A stretch of DNA of 64,000 bases from Agelaius tricolor (Eukaryota > Chordata > Aves > Passeriformes > Icteridae). The notes under the pieces were generated by a model. That model was not told where the DNA came from. It did not search any database and saw only the letters and a list, made by a program, of their open reading frames with translations. Location: NCBI GenBank assembly GCA_023055355.1, contig JALJCS010000015.1, positions 17,969,516-18,033,515 on the forward strand, written 5' to 3'. A program made the translations under genes and the position numbers. Each line of letters opens with the position of its first letter. The first letter of the stretch is position 1. Shown piece by piece: positions 37,932-48,630 of this stretch.

Positions 37932-39646
37932 GAGAACTTCCCTATTTCCAGTTTTCATGGTTGTGCCTCTAAATCTTCTTCTGGGGTGTGAGAAGAGGCT
38001 CTGGGTGTTGTTGTGTGGGGATTCAGGTGCTCGCTTTTACGGAGTCTTTTAAGAATTTTGTTTATTTCTTACTCGGACTTGAGAATTTCTAATCTCTGAT
38101 CAGATTTATAAATCTAGTAGTTCATGATTTCTGTGTGAGACATTTAGTGTTGTGTAGTGAGAAAGAGCTCAGGATTAAGTGGACTTCAGCTTAGAGTTAG
38201 TAATTGCCACCCAGAGCTAACTGTGCATATAGCTCATTCTGAGAGTATTAGTTTAGTGCTCTATATCTTCCCTAGAATAATTTTATGAGTGGACTTAATG
38301 AACTAATTCACTTGGTACCCCATAGCCAAAAAAAGAAAATGCAAAAAGGGGTAGGGAAGGAACAGGTAATCCTCAGATGGCTTTAAGGTGAATTGCCACA
38401 GTGCCAAAATCTATGCTTATAACAGATCATTAACATTATGAGAGCATAAATTGATGGCAAAGAAAGCTTAGGTATGATCATTTCATGTTCAGAAGATAAT
38501 AAAGTAGAGGCAATCTGTTAATCCAAAGGTTTAGGTACCGGAATGTGTAAAATCTTGGCACCAGAAAGAGTTACTCTATAAATCACAATTTCCTTTCATG
38601 AAGTAGCCCTGAGTGCTCTTAGATTCCTGGAGACATCCAAATTCTGTTCTTGCAGGGTGTTTCAGGTGTGTGCTGAGTCACTGAGCTTGTCTTCTAAGCT
38701 GATTGGACTCAGGATTGTCCAATGTTCCCAATATTCAACCCATTATTTTTCATGTTACCAGATAATGCACTTCCCTTTCTAGGTGGGTAATTTCTTTCTG
38801 CAGGCTTTTCCAGCAGCAAATATTTCACAGGTAAATCAGTCACAGATACCAGGAACGTAGTGGAGTGAAACTAATGTCTGGGCCTGAATGTCTGTGTTTT
38901 TAAGTTTAAGAGATTCTGATTTTATTCATATTTGGGTGCCTGGCCACAGAATGGTGCCAAAATTAAAGTTTACAAAATCCCTATCTTTTCTCCCCTCAAG
39001 TTTCCTTTCCAAATTCATTGTTTCAGTTCAAACAGTTCAGCTTTTTACTGTTTTCTAAAGACAGTTTTAAGTATTTTTATTCCTCATAGATAACCATTCC
39101 CCAGATTAAACCAATTTACTCAAAATTAGAAAATCAATGGAAAGGAATGAACATGGCTGCTTTTCCCAGTGCCTTCCAAAGGTCACTGGTGATTTGTGAA
39201 ATAATGATGCTGTCTCCATGCACCTGGGAGCAGGAGCTGAATTCCTCATGATTTTTAATAATCACCAATTCCATACCTTTACTTTGAAGGTGACATGACA
39301 AGCTGGGACCTGTTGAAATTCCAGAGTAATTTTTGTTGTTCCAAATCTGAGTGGTTTAGGAACGAAAACATATTGCTGTGTACAATTTGAACACTAAAAT
39401 TAAGTATTGTCTGCAGTTAAAATCCAGTTTCACTTTGTCTTGTCAGAGGAAAGGCTTTGGGAAAAAGGATGTTTATTTTTCCACAGTCATCTTTGTGGGT
39501 TCAGCCTCTTCCCCTTCCTGCCCATATGTCTTGAGCAGAAACTGGTGGTCAGGCCTCCATTTTCAGGTCTGTGGAGTTGCCATTCATGGTCAAATGAATT
39601 ACTTCTATTTTTAACCATAATTGCAGCTTTTAGAGACAAGCAGCCT
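37932..39646. other. CDH13 downstream intron, no gene seen
   Basis: AT-rich intron directly after the exon. No second exon, RNA gene or repeat was recognised. Confidence 0.65.
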
Positions 39647-39931
39647 CAAGGTTTTATTCTGAAAAAAAAAAATCTGGGTACCAACTTAATATTGATGTTA
39701 TATAAATAACTCTTATGTAGTTCTGTGTGGCCTATGAAATTGAATTATTATAAAAAATTGTCTGTGTGAGGTGGGGACAGGGAGAGTAAAATGTGGAGGA
39801 GGAAATGTCTGAGTAGTTTGGGAGGAAGAAATGTCTGACTGGATTCCTGCTGGGGGAATAAAGTGTCTGCACATCTGCAGGCTTGAAAGAGTGGCTTTCT
39901 GGAAAGGTGTTGGGCTGGAGGGAGCACCATG
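39647..39931. repeat. 285-bp duplicated segment, copy 1
   Basis: Runs from TTTTATTCTG and an A11 run through TCTGGGTACCAACTTAATAT to GGCTGGAGGGAGCACCATG. It matches 43098-43381 in the same orientation with roughly a dozen differences (about 95% identity by eye). It contains AATAAAGTGTCTGCACATCT. No clear target duplication was found here. Candidate identities are a non-autonomous DNA transposon or a fragment of an LTR; I recognise no family. Confidence 0.9.
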
Positions 39932-42789
39932 TGCAGATAACTGCTGATATTAATGCCTTTTTATTGGGAGCCTGAGCAAATCCTAAATGTTTTGGCCCCT
40001 TGTCACAATCTCACACGAAATGTGTTGTAGGAACATGGGAGGAAGAATTGGGAGGAAGAATTCTTTCCCCTGAAAGCCTTGCTAGAAGGTGTGAACCACA
40101 AGCTGGAGGCTGAGGACCAAATCCTCATGAAGGAGAATCTGAGTCAGGAGTGGTTTTATCTCAGCAATCCTTATCTCGCTTTCCTTGGCACCTCAGAGGA
40201 CAAGGTGCTGTAGTAGGCACACAGTGGAGCAGCAAACCCCCCCATCAGCTTTTCCACTGCTTGGAGAAGAGATTGGATGTTGGGAGCAGCTCAGCTGATG
40301 CTGTGGGATGATTGGAATTTGAGCCAGCAGCGTTTGCAGGTGCAGCTCATGGAGGGACACACAGCCTCTGCATAGGGCTGGAGAAAAGTGAGATTGTGCT
40401 GGGGAATTTCACAGCCCAGACACTGCAAAATCTCCTGGTCCTGGTGAATCTGATTATCCATGGTTTCCAGTTCAACCTGCAGCTTCTCCTAGGTTTTACT
40501 GAAACCTTTAACAGGGTCAACAGCTGCTGTCATTGTAGGTGTGCTCTTTACAACTGTAGCAGCCCTAGACACCAATTAAGGAGCTGAATGAAAGTAAAAA
40601 ATTCTCTAGGAAGGACATGGAGAAAACTATTTTTCATCATTAATGTGATTATGCACCAGAGATTTATATGAACTCTTTCAAAGCATGTTGGAACACTGAC
40701 TAAAATTACTCCTATTTTCCATCTTTGTAACATTCACCCCTGCTTGGTCCTTGATGCTTTTGGGAAACTCTTCACTGCATTTAAGACAAATTAGCCGAAT
40801 ATAAATTGCTTGAGGGGTGGTTTTGTTCTTTTTTGTTGTTTTTTTTTTTTTTCCATTTTAAGTTTAAGATTTATTTCATATTTGTGCATCAGAGGGAACA
40901 GGAGACTGGAGGTTTTGCCCAGTGGGGGAGACTGAGATGTGGACATGGAAACATCTGCCAGGTTTTGCCCACCCTGGATAGTCCAAATTGTTTCTCCATG
41001 CTTCAGCATTTTCAGAAATGGAGCTATGGCATAGCCTAGAAATTCTTGTTCCAGAGCAAAGAATCAAAATTACATTTTGAGGCATTTACATTAAAATGAA
41101 ATAAAATTTGGACATCTAGAGAGCTCAGTTTTTAAATCAAATCATATAGATGGGCAATTCTTAGTTTGCATTAGTAAAGATCTATATTAACAATATTAAG
41201 AGACAAAAATGAAAAAAATAATTTTATTTTTAAAGTATTATCAGGGGAAAAATAAAAAGTTATTTAAAAGGAGAAGGAATTGACTTGTTTCTGGTCAACC
41301 TCAACTGTGCATCTTAGCTATGAAGGACCAGCTCAATGTGAAGAGAATTTTTAAAAATTCCTACAAGTCTTCAAATTTTCTTTTTCATTTATTAAGTTTG
41401 TTGCTAAATAGGGAGTTCAGCGATGGGAATTCTTCCTGTTAGAAACTGCCTGGATGTTTGCTGGGGCAGGGATGGGTGATGGAGTTGCTTTGGAGCTGTT
41501 TCCATATTTGAGTATCCCCTAATAAAAGTCCTTCTGCACAAAAAGGGTGTGCAGGAGCCCCCCAGGCCCCATCCTGCAGGATGCTGAGGGAATGCTTCCT
41601 CCCTCCAAGGAAAAGGCACAGAGAAGGATTTGTATTTATACACCAGCAGATTTTTTTATTTATAAATTTTTTAGATTCCAAATCGTTTCCAGAAGCGCAC
41701 GGTCCTGGGGGTTTAAAGCAAAACTCAGGTAATTTCTCAAAGAACATCCATTTTCATTTTCACAAGGCAGGTAAGGACACATTTTTGAAGATTAATGTGG
41801 GTTGTTTTTTTTCTCTTCTTGTGGGAGTTAGGCATCCTTGAATGTGTCAGTAATAAAGATTGAAGAGTGTTAGGGGGCAAATTATACCTCCAGGTATCCA
41901 TTGGAGAATACATTTTGATTCATAAATTCAGAGGAGAAGGATGCCCTCCATCAAAATATATGGTCTAAATGACACAAAATAGAGCACAACAGGGAAAGAG
42001 AGGAAAAAAGCAAGAAAAACAGGGGGAGGGGAAGGAGTTGGAAGGAAACCTTGAGGAAATGTCCTAAATTTCAGGGACGGAGACTCCAGTTCAAAGTGAC
42101 ACTTCCCTGCAGTGAGAGGAAAATAATGCTCCTCGTGTGCATTAGTGAAGAAAACACTTGTGGTCTTGTGGAATGAACTCAGAAATTTCCTTTATGGGTA
42201 AGGAACTGGGTTTTGTGCTTGCCCACAATGCTGTTTTCCCAGTGTTCCAGACCCCTCTGCTCTATAGGAAAGCAACTGTGATTTGCATCAACTTCATGAC
42301 TAAAGTACTAAAAGAAAGCTGTCACCACAGTTGCTTAAGTGAAATATTTACTTCTCACAGTTTGAGAAGTAACCTGCTTTTGCTTTTGATAGGAACTGCT
42401 GTGCCTAATTAAATTTGAGTTCAAGTTAACAAATGGTTTGAGCTGTCTGCTGCACGCTGATCCGTGTGCTGGTGGTTTCAAACACCTCAAGAAATCCAGT
42501 TCAAGTGTTCTGTGATTGTGAGAGACCCTGGGCTGGGCTGGGGTGAGTGAAATGTGTGTTCTGCTGTGGGCTGACACGAGCTCAGGAAGCAGCTGCTGTG
42601 TTCTGTGTGCATTTGAACCAATCTTGGTGCATCACTCTGCCATGGCTTCAATCATAAATGCTTTGTTCTCTCATTATGACTTGAGAAAATGGAGCTGAAA
42701 GGCTTTTGCCATGAACTGTGAGAAACCTGGAGTTACATCAGCCCCCAGTGCTCGTGTTTGTGTGAACTGCCCACAAAAACAAAGATGGT
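39932..42789. other. CDH13 intron between the two 285-bp repeats, no gene seen
   Basis: Mostly AT-rich intron with T-rich (40839-40851) and A/T-rich stretches. I see no retroviral gag, pol or env remnant, which argues against the two flanking repeats being the LTRs of one provirus. Confidence 0.6.
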
Positions 42790-43090
42790 TTGGGGTCTGC
42801 AGCATCTCCCTGGTGAGGGGAGGCTGCGGGAGCTGGGCTGGTTCCCCTGGAGAAGGGAAGGCTGAGAGGGGATCCCATCAATCCTCACAAACTGGGTGCC
42901 AAGAGAATGCTCCCAGAGCCTTTTTGGTGGTGTTCAGCTGCAGGACAAGGAGCAATTGCCATCAAAATAAAAAGAACAAGTTCCACCTCAACATGAGGAA
43001 TAATTTTCCCTGGAAGGGGCAGAGCCCTAGAGCAGCTGCCCAGGGAGGGCATGGAGTCTCCTCTGGAGACATCCCAACCACACCTGGACA
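42790..43090 (+). mobile_element. CR1 LINE fragment, 5' portion of an interrupted copy
   Basis: AGCATCTCCCTGGTGAGGGG, GGAGAAGGGAAGGCTGAGAG, GGGTGCCAAGAGAATGCTCC, AGTTCCACCTCAACATGAGG and GGAGTCTCCTCTGGAGACAT follow a CR1 consensus in order. The match stops at CACCTGGACA (43081-43090), where a 298-bp insertion begins, and resumes at 43389. Confidence 0.92.
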
Positions 43091-43388
43091 AATTGCACCA
43101 AGTTTTTATTCTGAAAAAAAAATCTGGGTACCAATTTAATATTGATGTTATATCAATAACTCGTATGTAGTTTTGTGTGGCTCATGAAATTGAGTTATTA
43201 TAAAAAATTGTCTGTGTGAGGTGGGGACAGAGGGGAGTAAAACATGGAGGAGGAAATGTCTGAGTAGTTTGGGAGGAAGAAATGTCTGGCTGGATTCCTG
43301 CTGGGGGAATAAAGTGTCTGCACATCTGCAGGCTGAAAGAGTGGCTTTCTGGAAAGGTGTTGGGCTGGAGGGAGCACCATGGGCCACT
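43091..43388. mobile_element. 298-bp insertion with 8-bp target duplication (285-bp repeat, copy 2)
   Basis: Contains the second copy of the 285-bp repeat (43098-43381). It is flanked by CCTGGACA on both sides (43083-43090 and 43389-43396). In a continuous CR1 this octamer occurs once, so it is a genuine target-site duplication. Eight bases is the duplication length of hAT-type, P and Merlin DNA transposons; retroviral LTRs give 4-6. No convincing terminal inverted repeat is visible (AATTGCACCA at the left, GGGCCACT at the right), so the class stays open. Confidence 0.72.
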
Positions 43389-43490
43389 CCTGGACACTTT
43401 TCCTGTTGAATGGAACAACATTCCTGCCTTGGGGGGGCTTGGACTGAGTGACGTCCAGAGGGCCCAAGTCTATTTTGACTCTGCAACAGG
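43389..43490 (+). mobile_element. CR1 LINE fragment, 3' portion of the interrupted copy
   Basis: CCTGGACACTTTTCCTGTTG, then CCTGCCTTGGGGGGGCTTGG, then ACTGAGTGACGTCCAGAGGG and a decayed TTTTGACTCTG tail continue the CR1 consensus from the exact point where the left portion stopped. Confidence 0.85.
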
Positions 43491-46160
43491 TGGTTGAACC
43501 TCCCCCTAAAGCAAAGGCTCTGGGATTGAAACCAGATTTCAACTCTGCAGCAAAAGCAGAGCACAGCACCCAGCCAGTGCCTCCCCTGGCTGGGAGGGAT
43601 GCATGGCTGTACAATTTTCAAATCAGCAGCAGCCCTAGATTCATATTCTGGTGGACATAGGCTGGTGTGGAGCAGGGCAGAAATGTTCTTTACAGCTCTG
43701 CTGGCATGAGTAAACCACAGTGCTCGGGTCCAAGGGGCTGAACTTCTCTGAAGGGGTTGGGAGTGGAAAATAGAAAAATCTCCTCCACTTCTGCATGTGG
43801 ACACCACCCTTTCTATTCATGTTTTCCCTTTTGGAGATAGGTGTCCTAGCAGTCAATATAGTTATTACCTGCTCGATCTAAATGCAAATGCTGAACCAAC
43901 AGTGCACTCTCATTTTTAATGAAAAGATATTAATCTTTTCAGCAAATGCATTCCACATTTGATCTTGGTATTAACCTCTAACATATTCATATTTACAGCA
44001 ATTGTGGGAAAACATATACCTTGGAGCACATCAGCTCTAAGTTGGAATAATTGTATCATTTTGTCTTGTCTTCTCTGACAGAACTCCCACTTGCACACCT
44101 TTCACTTGTTTTGCAGTGTGGTAAATTCCAGAGCTGAACCTCAGTTCCTATGGTTTAAGGGGTTTTAGTAATAGATACAGCAATATCTCGTATTTCTTTC
44201 TGCTTAAAATACAAGATAAACAAGGTTTTCACCATTTCCCTATGGTTAATGCATTTCTAGCATTCTGGTTTCTGATGCTTGTAAACGTAAGCAGCAGAGG
44301 GTCTTGAGTCAGAGGAAAACTCATGGGCCTTTGGTCTCTTTTCAGAGGACACTCCATAGCCCATTATACCTGAAATATTAGAAATGGGGAGGAAAAAAAC
44401 CTGCCAATTATAATGTTACTAATGGGAAAATGGACAGAGATTGAAAGTGCTTCTTAGTGAGATGTAAAATCATATTTAAAGTTAATTTTAGGATGAATTT
44501 TTCAGTGTTTGGTCTTAAATTCCTGCAGTGAGAAAGAAAAATCTTAGTTTACCAGTAAATCTTAGTTTGATTCCTATTATGTTTTTGATGAGATAACTCA
44601 TTAACCTGTTCTTGAATCTTGAAAGAAGCTGTGCAAAGGAGAAATAAAAGTCAAAGTTATGTGCCAAAATATGAGCAGTATGATTCAGGTTACAAACAGG
44701 AAAAGCTCCTATTGAGAGAACATGAGAGGACATGTATGTTCATTAAAAACACAAATCTGATCTGTTTGAAGCTGTAGTGGCAGAATTCCTAAAATCTTTC
44801 ATGACGTTGTTAGATAATTTCTAATTTCATTTAACACATTGCTTTAAAAAAAAAAAAAAAGAAAGAAAAAAAGAAAATTATCTGACAATAATGGGACCAG
44901 AGTTTCTTTTCTGTAAAACTCCATGAGGGGTGAGCATATTCCATCAGGGAGCCATTCCAGCACAATTGTCCTGTCTCCTCCTGGGCAGGGAGTGCAGCAC
45001 CCAGACCCTGAGGCAGACACATCTCTGGATAGCTTTTCTCCCAAATCCAGAACACAAAGTGTGAGAATCCACTTCTGGAACCAAGATGAGCAAACACTTT
45101 CTGCTGTCTTTGGGGGTGGACAGCTCCCTGCAGCAGCTGCTGCCTGCACTCTGTGTTTTTACCTTTTCCTGCTGCCCCCAAACCCCACCTTGGCCCCTCT
45201 GTGTGTGTGGCAGCCCTGAGCTTTGGTTTGTTGGAAACACCTTTGCAGGTAGAGCCCTGTGGCCATGCCAGCCCCCAGAGCATCCTCCTGCAGCTCTGCT
45301 GGCCAGCACCCACCCTCCCCTTTCTGGTGCTCCTTTCTGGGCTCACCCAGCACAGTCTGGAGAATGGCTGCATGTCCTTGTCACATTTTAACCTGGAGCT
45401 TGCACGGGGGATAAATTGCCATTTAAAGGCAGAGCTTCTGCAAGGACACGCCCTTCCTCTCCAAGATTCCCAAGATAATCTCACAAAGGAATCTTTTAAT
45501 TGCTTTGTCTGGGTCTCCCTCTGACAAGGAGGGAAGAAGGAGCATTCCTGGTTCTTCATTAGAATGTTGGATTTATTTCTTAGGTGGGCTACTGGCCCTT
45601 CATTCCCCAAGTGCTTTATGCACTCATTGGTGACCCCAACCATCATTTTAACTCTCAGTTTTCTTCCTGGAAAATCTCCACATTTCCCACAAGATGATGT
45701 GAATCTGATTTTTCAAACCCACAGCTCTCTGTAGCTTTGCTAAGCAATATTTATATTCTCCCTCTGCTGTTTTGGGTTAGGAGTTTGGGTATCACTGCCT
45801 CCTGTGGCAGATAGTTTGCTGATCCTCTAGAAATGTCACTCATCCAAACATCCTGAGTTTCTCTGACACTGATGTATTGCAGAGAGATTTAAAAAATATC
45901 ATCCTCAAGGCACTTACAAAGAGTGACACAAAACATGATATCAGCTGCCCACATATTTTGAATAGAAGCTGATAATGGAAATGTCTTTTTTTTTTTTTTT
46001 TGGTGAGAGTTTCTTTATTAAAAAAGAAAAAGAGAGGAATATTAGCTTTATGGATGGTGAGAGGTGAGAATCCCACTGTGACAAATGGCTGTCTAAGAAG
46101 GGAAAAGAAGTGGTGGACTTAGAATAAAAAAAGCCTCCAGCTGCAGGTTTTGCGGAAGAG
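43491..46160. other. CDH13 intron, no gene seen
   Basis: AT-rich with a GC-richer block at about 44.90-45.54 kb, preceded by an A15 and AAAG-rich run at 44846-44877. A 271-codon minus-strand frame spans that block, but its translation has no recognisable domain, ends in a poly(F) stretch read from the poly(A) run, and lacks splice borders. I treat it as chance. A T17 run lies at 45985-46001. Confidence 0.6.
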
Positions 46161-46250
46161 CTGGTTAATTGCTAACTGGTTAATTGCTAACTGGTTAATT
46201 GCTAACTGGTTAATTGCTAAATGTTTAATTGCTAACTGGTTAATTGCTAA
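46161..46250. repeat. 15-bp tandem repeat, six copies
   Basis: CTGGTTAATTGCTAA repeats at 46161, 46176, 46191, 46206, 46221 (variant ATGTTTAATTGCTAA) and 46236. TTAATTGCTAA is constant. Confidence 0.95.
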
Positions 46251-48020
46251 ATGCTGGCACATATTCTGCTAGAACTAAGAGCACAATGATCTTCAATGTT
46301 CATCTGTGACTGAAGATGGTGAAACTTAGAAATCCCAGGCTGAGGACAGACCCCACATTTGGTAGATATTTGGGGCAGTGGTTTCAGTTCAGGGAGAGGT
46401 GGGTGAGTACATAAACAGAAAACTAAAAATTAATGTTATCCATGTAGACTAAGGTGCCAAAAGGTGAGAGAAATCTGACAGATTCTCGCTGGCAGTGTTT
46501 TATGAGCCCTTGCTTGGGGCCAAGGAACACGACTCCAAAAGGTAGAAGTGCTTCACTATGGATTAATCCCATTTTTTTTGGAAGTTTCCCATTTCCAAAC
46601 AGTTTTTTCTGGCTGGACAAGAAGAACTTCCTGCTATAGAAGCAGTGTGGAGCACAGTTAATGCTTGGAAACAAAACTTTTGGATATTTTATCTTCAGAG
46701 TCTGGCTTTTGAACACAAGTATCAATACTTTCAGAATGCTCAGTGCTGAGGAGAGCAGAAAGGAGAACATCTGGAAGTGGTCAGTTTACAACCAGCACGA
46801 ATCAAGTAGAGTTAGCACTGAAAATAAATGGAATTACTTCAAAGTTACTATAGGAATAATTGCTTAGTTTGGTGGAGCTGCAGCTCGGAGTACTTGGGAC
46901 TCAACAAGAGTTATCCCAGAGGTGCTAGATCTGATTTTTTATTTTATTTTAACATGAAAAGAGTATTTTCAAATATGTAGGTGGTTATTTTTAGTTCTGC
47001 TAGAATAATTCCAATTTCCCAGTGTGTTATTTTGGGATAATTCTAGCACCAATGGGGTTTCATTTTCGATTCCCCAAATGTCATCAGAAAACAGACACAT
47101 CTTTGTCATTTTATTTTCACTTTCTTTTATCTTTCCCGTTTTCTTATGACTTTCTATTTTTAGAGTGCACGTAGCAAAAATCATTTAAAATATGATGGTT
47201 TGTAGGAGATTGCATCTTAATACCATCAATTGGGAAATTTCTTTCTCTCCAATTTCTACCCAAATTTAGCTCTCTTTAGTGCTGGAGTATTTAATTACAA
47301 TAACATTAATTAAGTGTGTGTGTGTGTCCAACTTTTAGTTTTCAGTCTATACTGTAGAGTTTTACAAAACTCTATTCAAGATTAAAACAAATCCCTCTTA
47401 GTCTACATGGAGAACATTAATTTTTAATTTTCTGTTTCTATACTCAGTGTATCAATTAAAAGGTAATTTGAGGAGGCAGAATGTGAATAAATATAATGAG
47501 TCACGTTAATCAAGTTCTCCTCTGCTTCTCTTCTGGACTGGAGGATCCATTGGTGTTCCATTTGTAAAACATTCAGGGAACTTTTTGCCTGAGTGTTTTA
47601 AATTTTTGTGTATTAAACAAATCTCAAAAACTGAAGTCTTAATTAAAATACAACTGTCCTAGTGAGACAGTGGCTGCCTCTGAGTCTATTTTCACAAGTA
47701 AATGTTGTCCATTAAGCCCATATTGTCTACACTGAAGCCCTTCAGAAGCTCCAAACCTAAGGCATAAATGAAGACATTCAGTGATGTGTATTATTAGTGT
47801 ATTATTAGTGTAGACAGGATTAGTGTAGACAAAAAGTTCTCTTTAGCCCAGCCTGGCTCTTTCTGTCCATTCTGTGCTGTTTGATGCAGCTGGGAGCTCC
47901 CCAGGTGATGAATTTTGATGAATTTCCCGTTTCTGGGGGATCCCTGCACCCCCTGTCAGTGATCCCAGTGCTGCTCCTTGTGCCCCAACTCTGCTTGATG
48001 AGTTTGATGACTTTTTACAG
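46251..48020. other. CDH13 intron, no gene seen
   Basis: AT-rich intron. A short imperfect duplication of ATTATTAGTGTA lies near 47790-47830. Nothing else was recognised. Confidence 0.6.
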
Positions 48021-48024
48021 TTTG

Positions 48025-48626
48025 TGGTGCCTTGGGAAGGCTGAGCTGGAGCAGAGGCTGGGCAGAGCTAAAGAATAAAGCAGGGATTTATTCAAAGGAT
48101 CTCCTCAATGGATCCACCTTGGGCAGCACAAGAGCCCAGCCAGGCCTGCAGCCAAGATGAACCCAAATGGTCCCAAAATGAACCCAAGATGAACCAAAAT
48201 GGTCCCAAAATGAACCCAAGGTGAACCAAAATGGTCCCAAAATGAACCCAAGATGAACCCAAATGGCCCCAAAATGAACCCAAGATGAACCAAAATGGTC
48301 CCAAAATGCCCGAGCGCTCCCGGGGTCTCTCCCTTGGATCAGTTCTGCTCCATTTGCATCTTGCAGTTCATTGTCCCATTCCAGCTTTAGCCCCTGCAGT
48401 CCCATCCTTGTTTTTCTCTCTCCAGCCCACGGGGTTTGTGCTCCTGGGCTGAGATTTGGATCATTTGTCCTTGGTGCCCAGCTGGAGCAGGAATTGTTTT
48501 GTCTCCCTGCTCTGTGCACAGAGCTCAGCATGCCCTGATGTGAAGCTCAGACCCACACAGCTCAGAATCTGAAAAGTATAAAAGCTCAGAATCTGAAAAA
48601 TATAAAAGCCAAAACCTGAGGCATCA
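48025..48626 (-). mobile_element. Solo LTR of an endogenous retrovirus-like element, copy 2
   Basis: A 602-bp element begins TGGTGCC and ends GGCATCA on +, aligning with the element at 29.8 kb end to end. TTTG stands directly outside both ends (48021-48024 and 48627-48630), a 4-bp match where copy 1 has 5 bp. AATAAA on the minus strand is at + 48087-48092. It differs from copy 1 by a shorter internal array, an extra AGCCCAGCCAGGCCTGCAGC block, and a doubled CAGAATCTGAAAA(A/G)TATAAAAG segment near its 5' end. No coding remnant adjoins it. Same antisense orientation to CDH13. Confidence 0.83.
48159..48310. repeat. 32-bp minisatellite inside solo LTR copy 2
   Basis: Same CCAAAATGGTC / CCAAAATGAAC / CCAAGATGAA blocks as in copy 1, with about four to five units. 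The repeated hydrophobic and aromatic open frames on the minus strand derive from it. Confidence 0.92.
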
Positions 48627-48630
48627 TTTG

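Noticed and set aside
37747..37991. Reading the CDH13 frame on past 37925 to the in-frame stop as a terminal exon
   Set aside because: Cadherin similarity ends exactly at a strong GTGAGT donor, and the following 22 codons match nothing in cadherins.
39647..43381. The two 285-bp repeats as LTRs of one provirus
   Set aside because: The DNA between them shows no retroviral coding remnants, and the second copy has its own 8-bp target duplication within a CR1.
44831..45646. 271-codon minus-strand open frame
   Set aside because: No domain, no splice borders, and the C-terminus is a poly(F) tail read from a poly(A) run. Moderate GC content makes such chance frames plausible.
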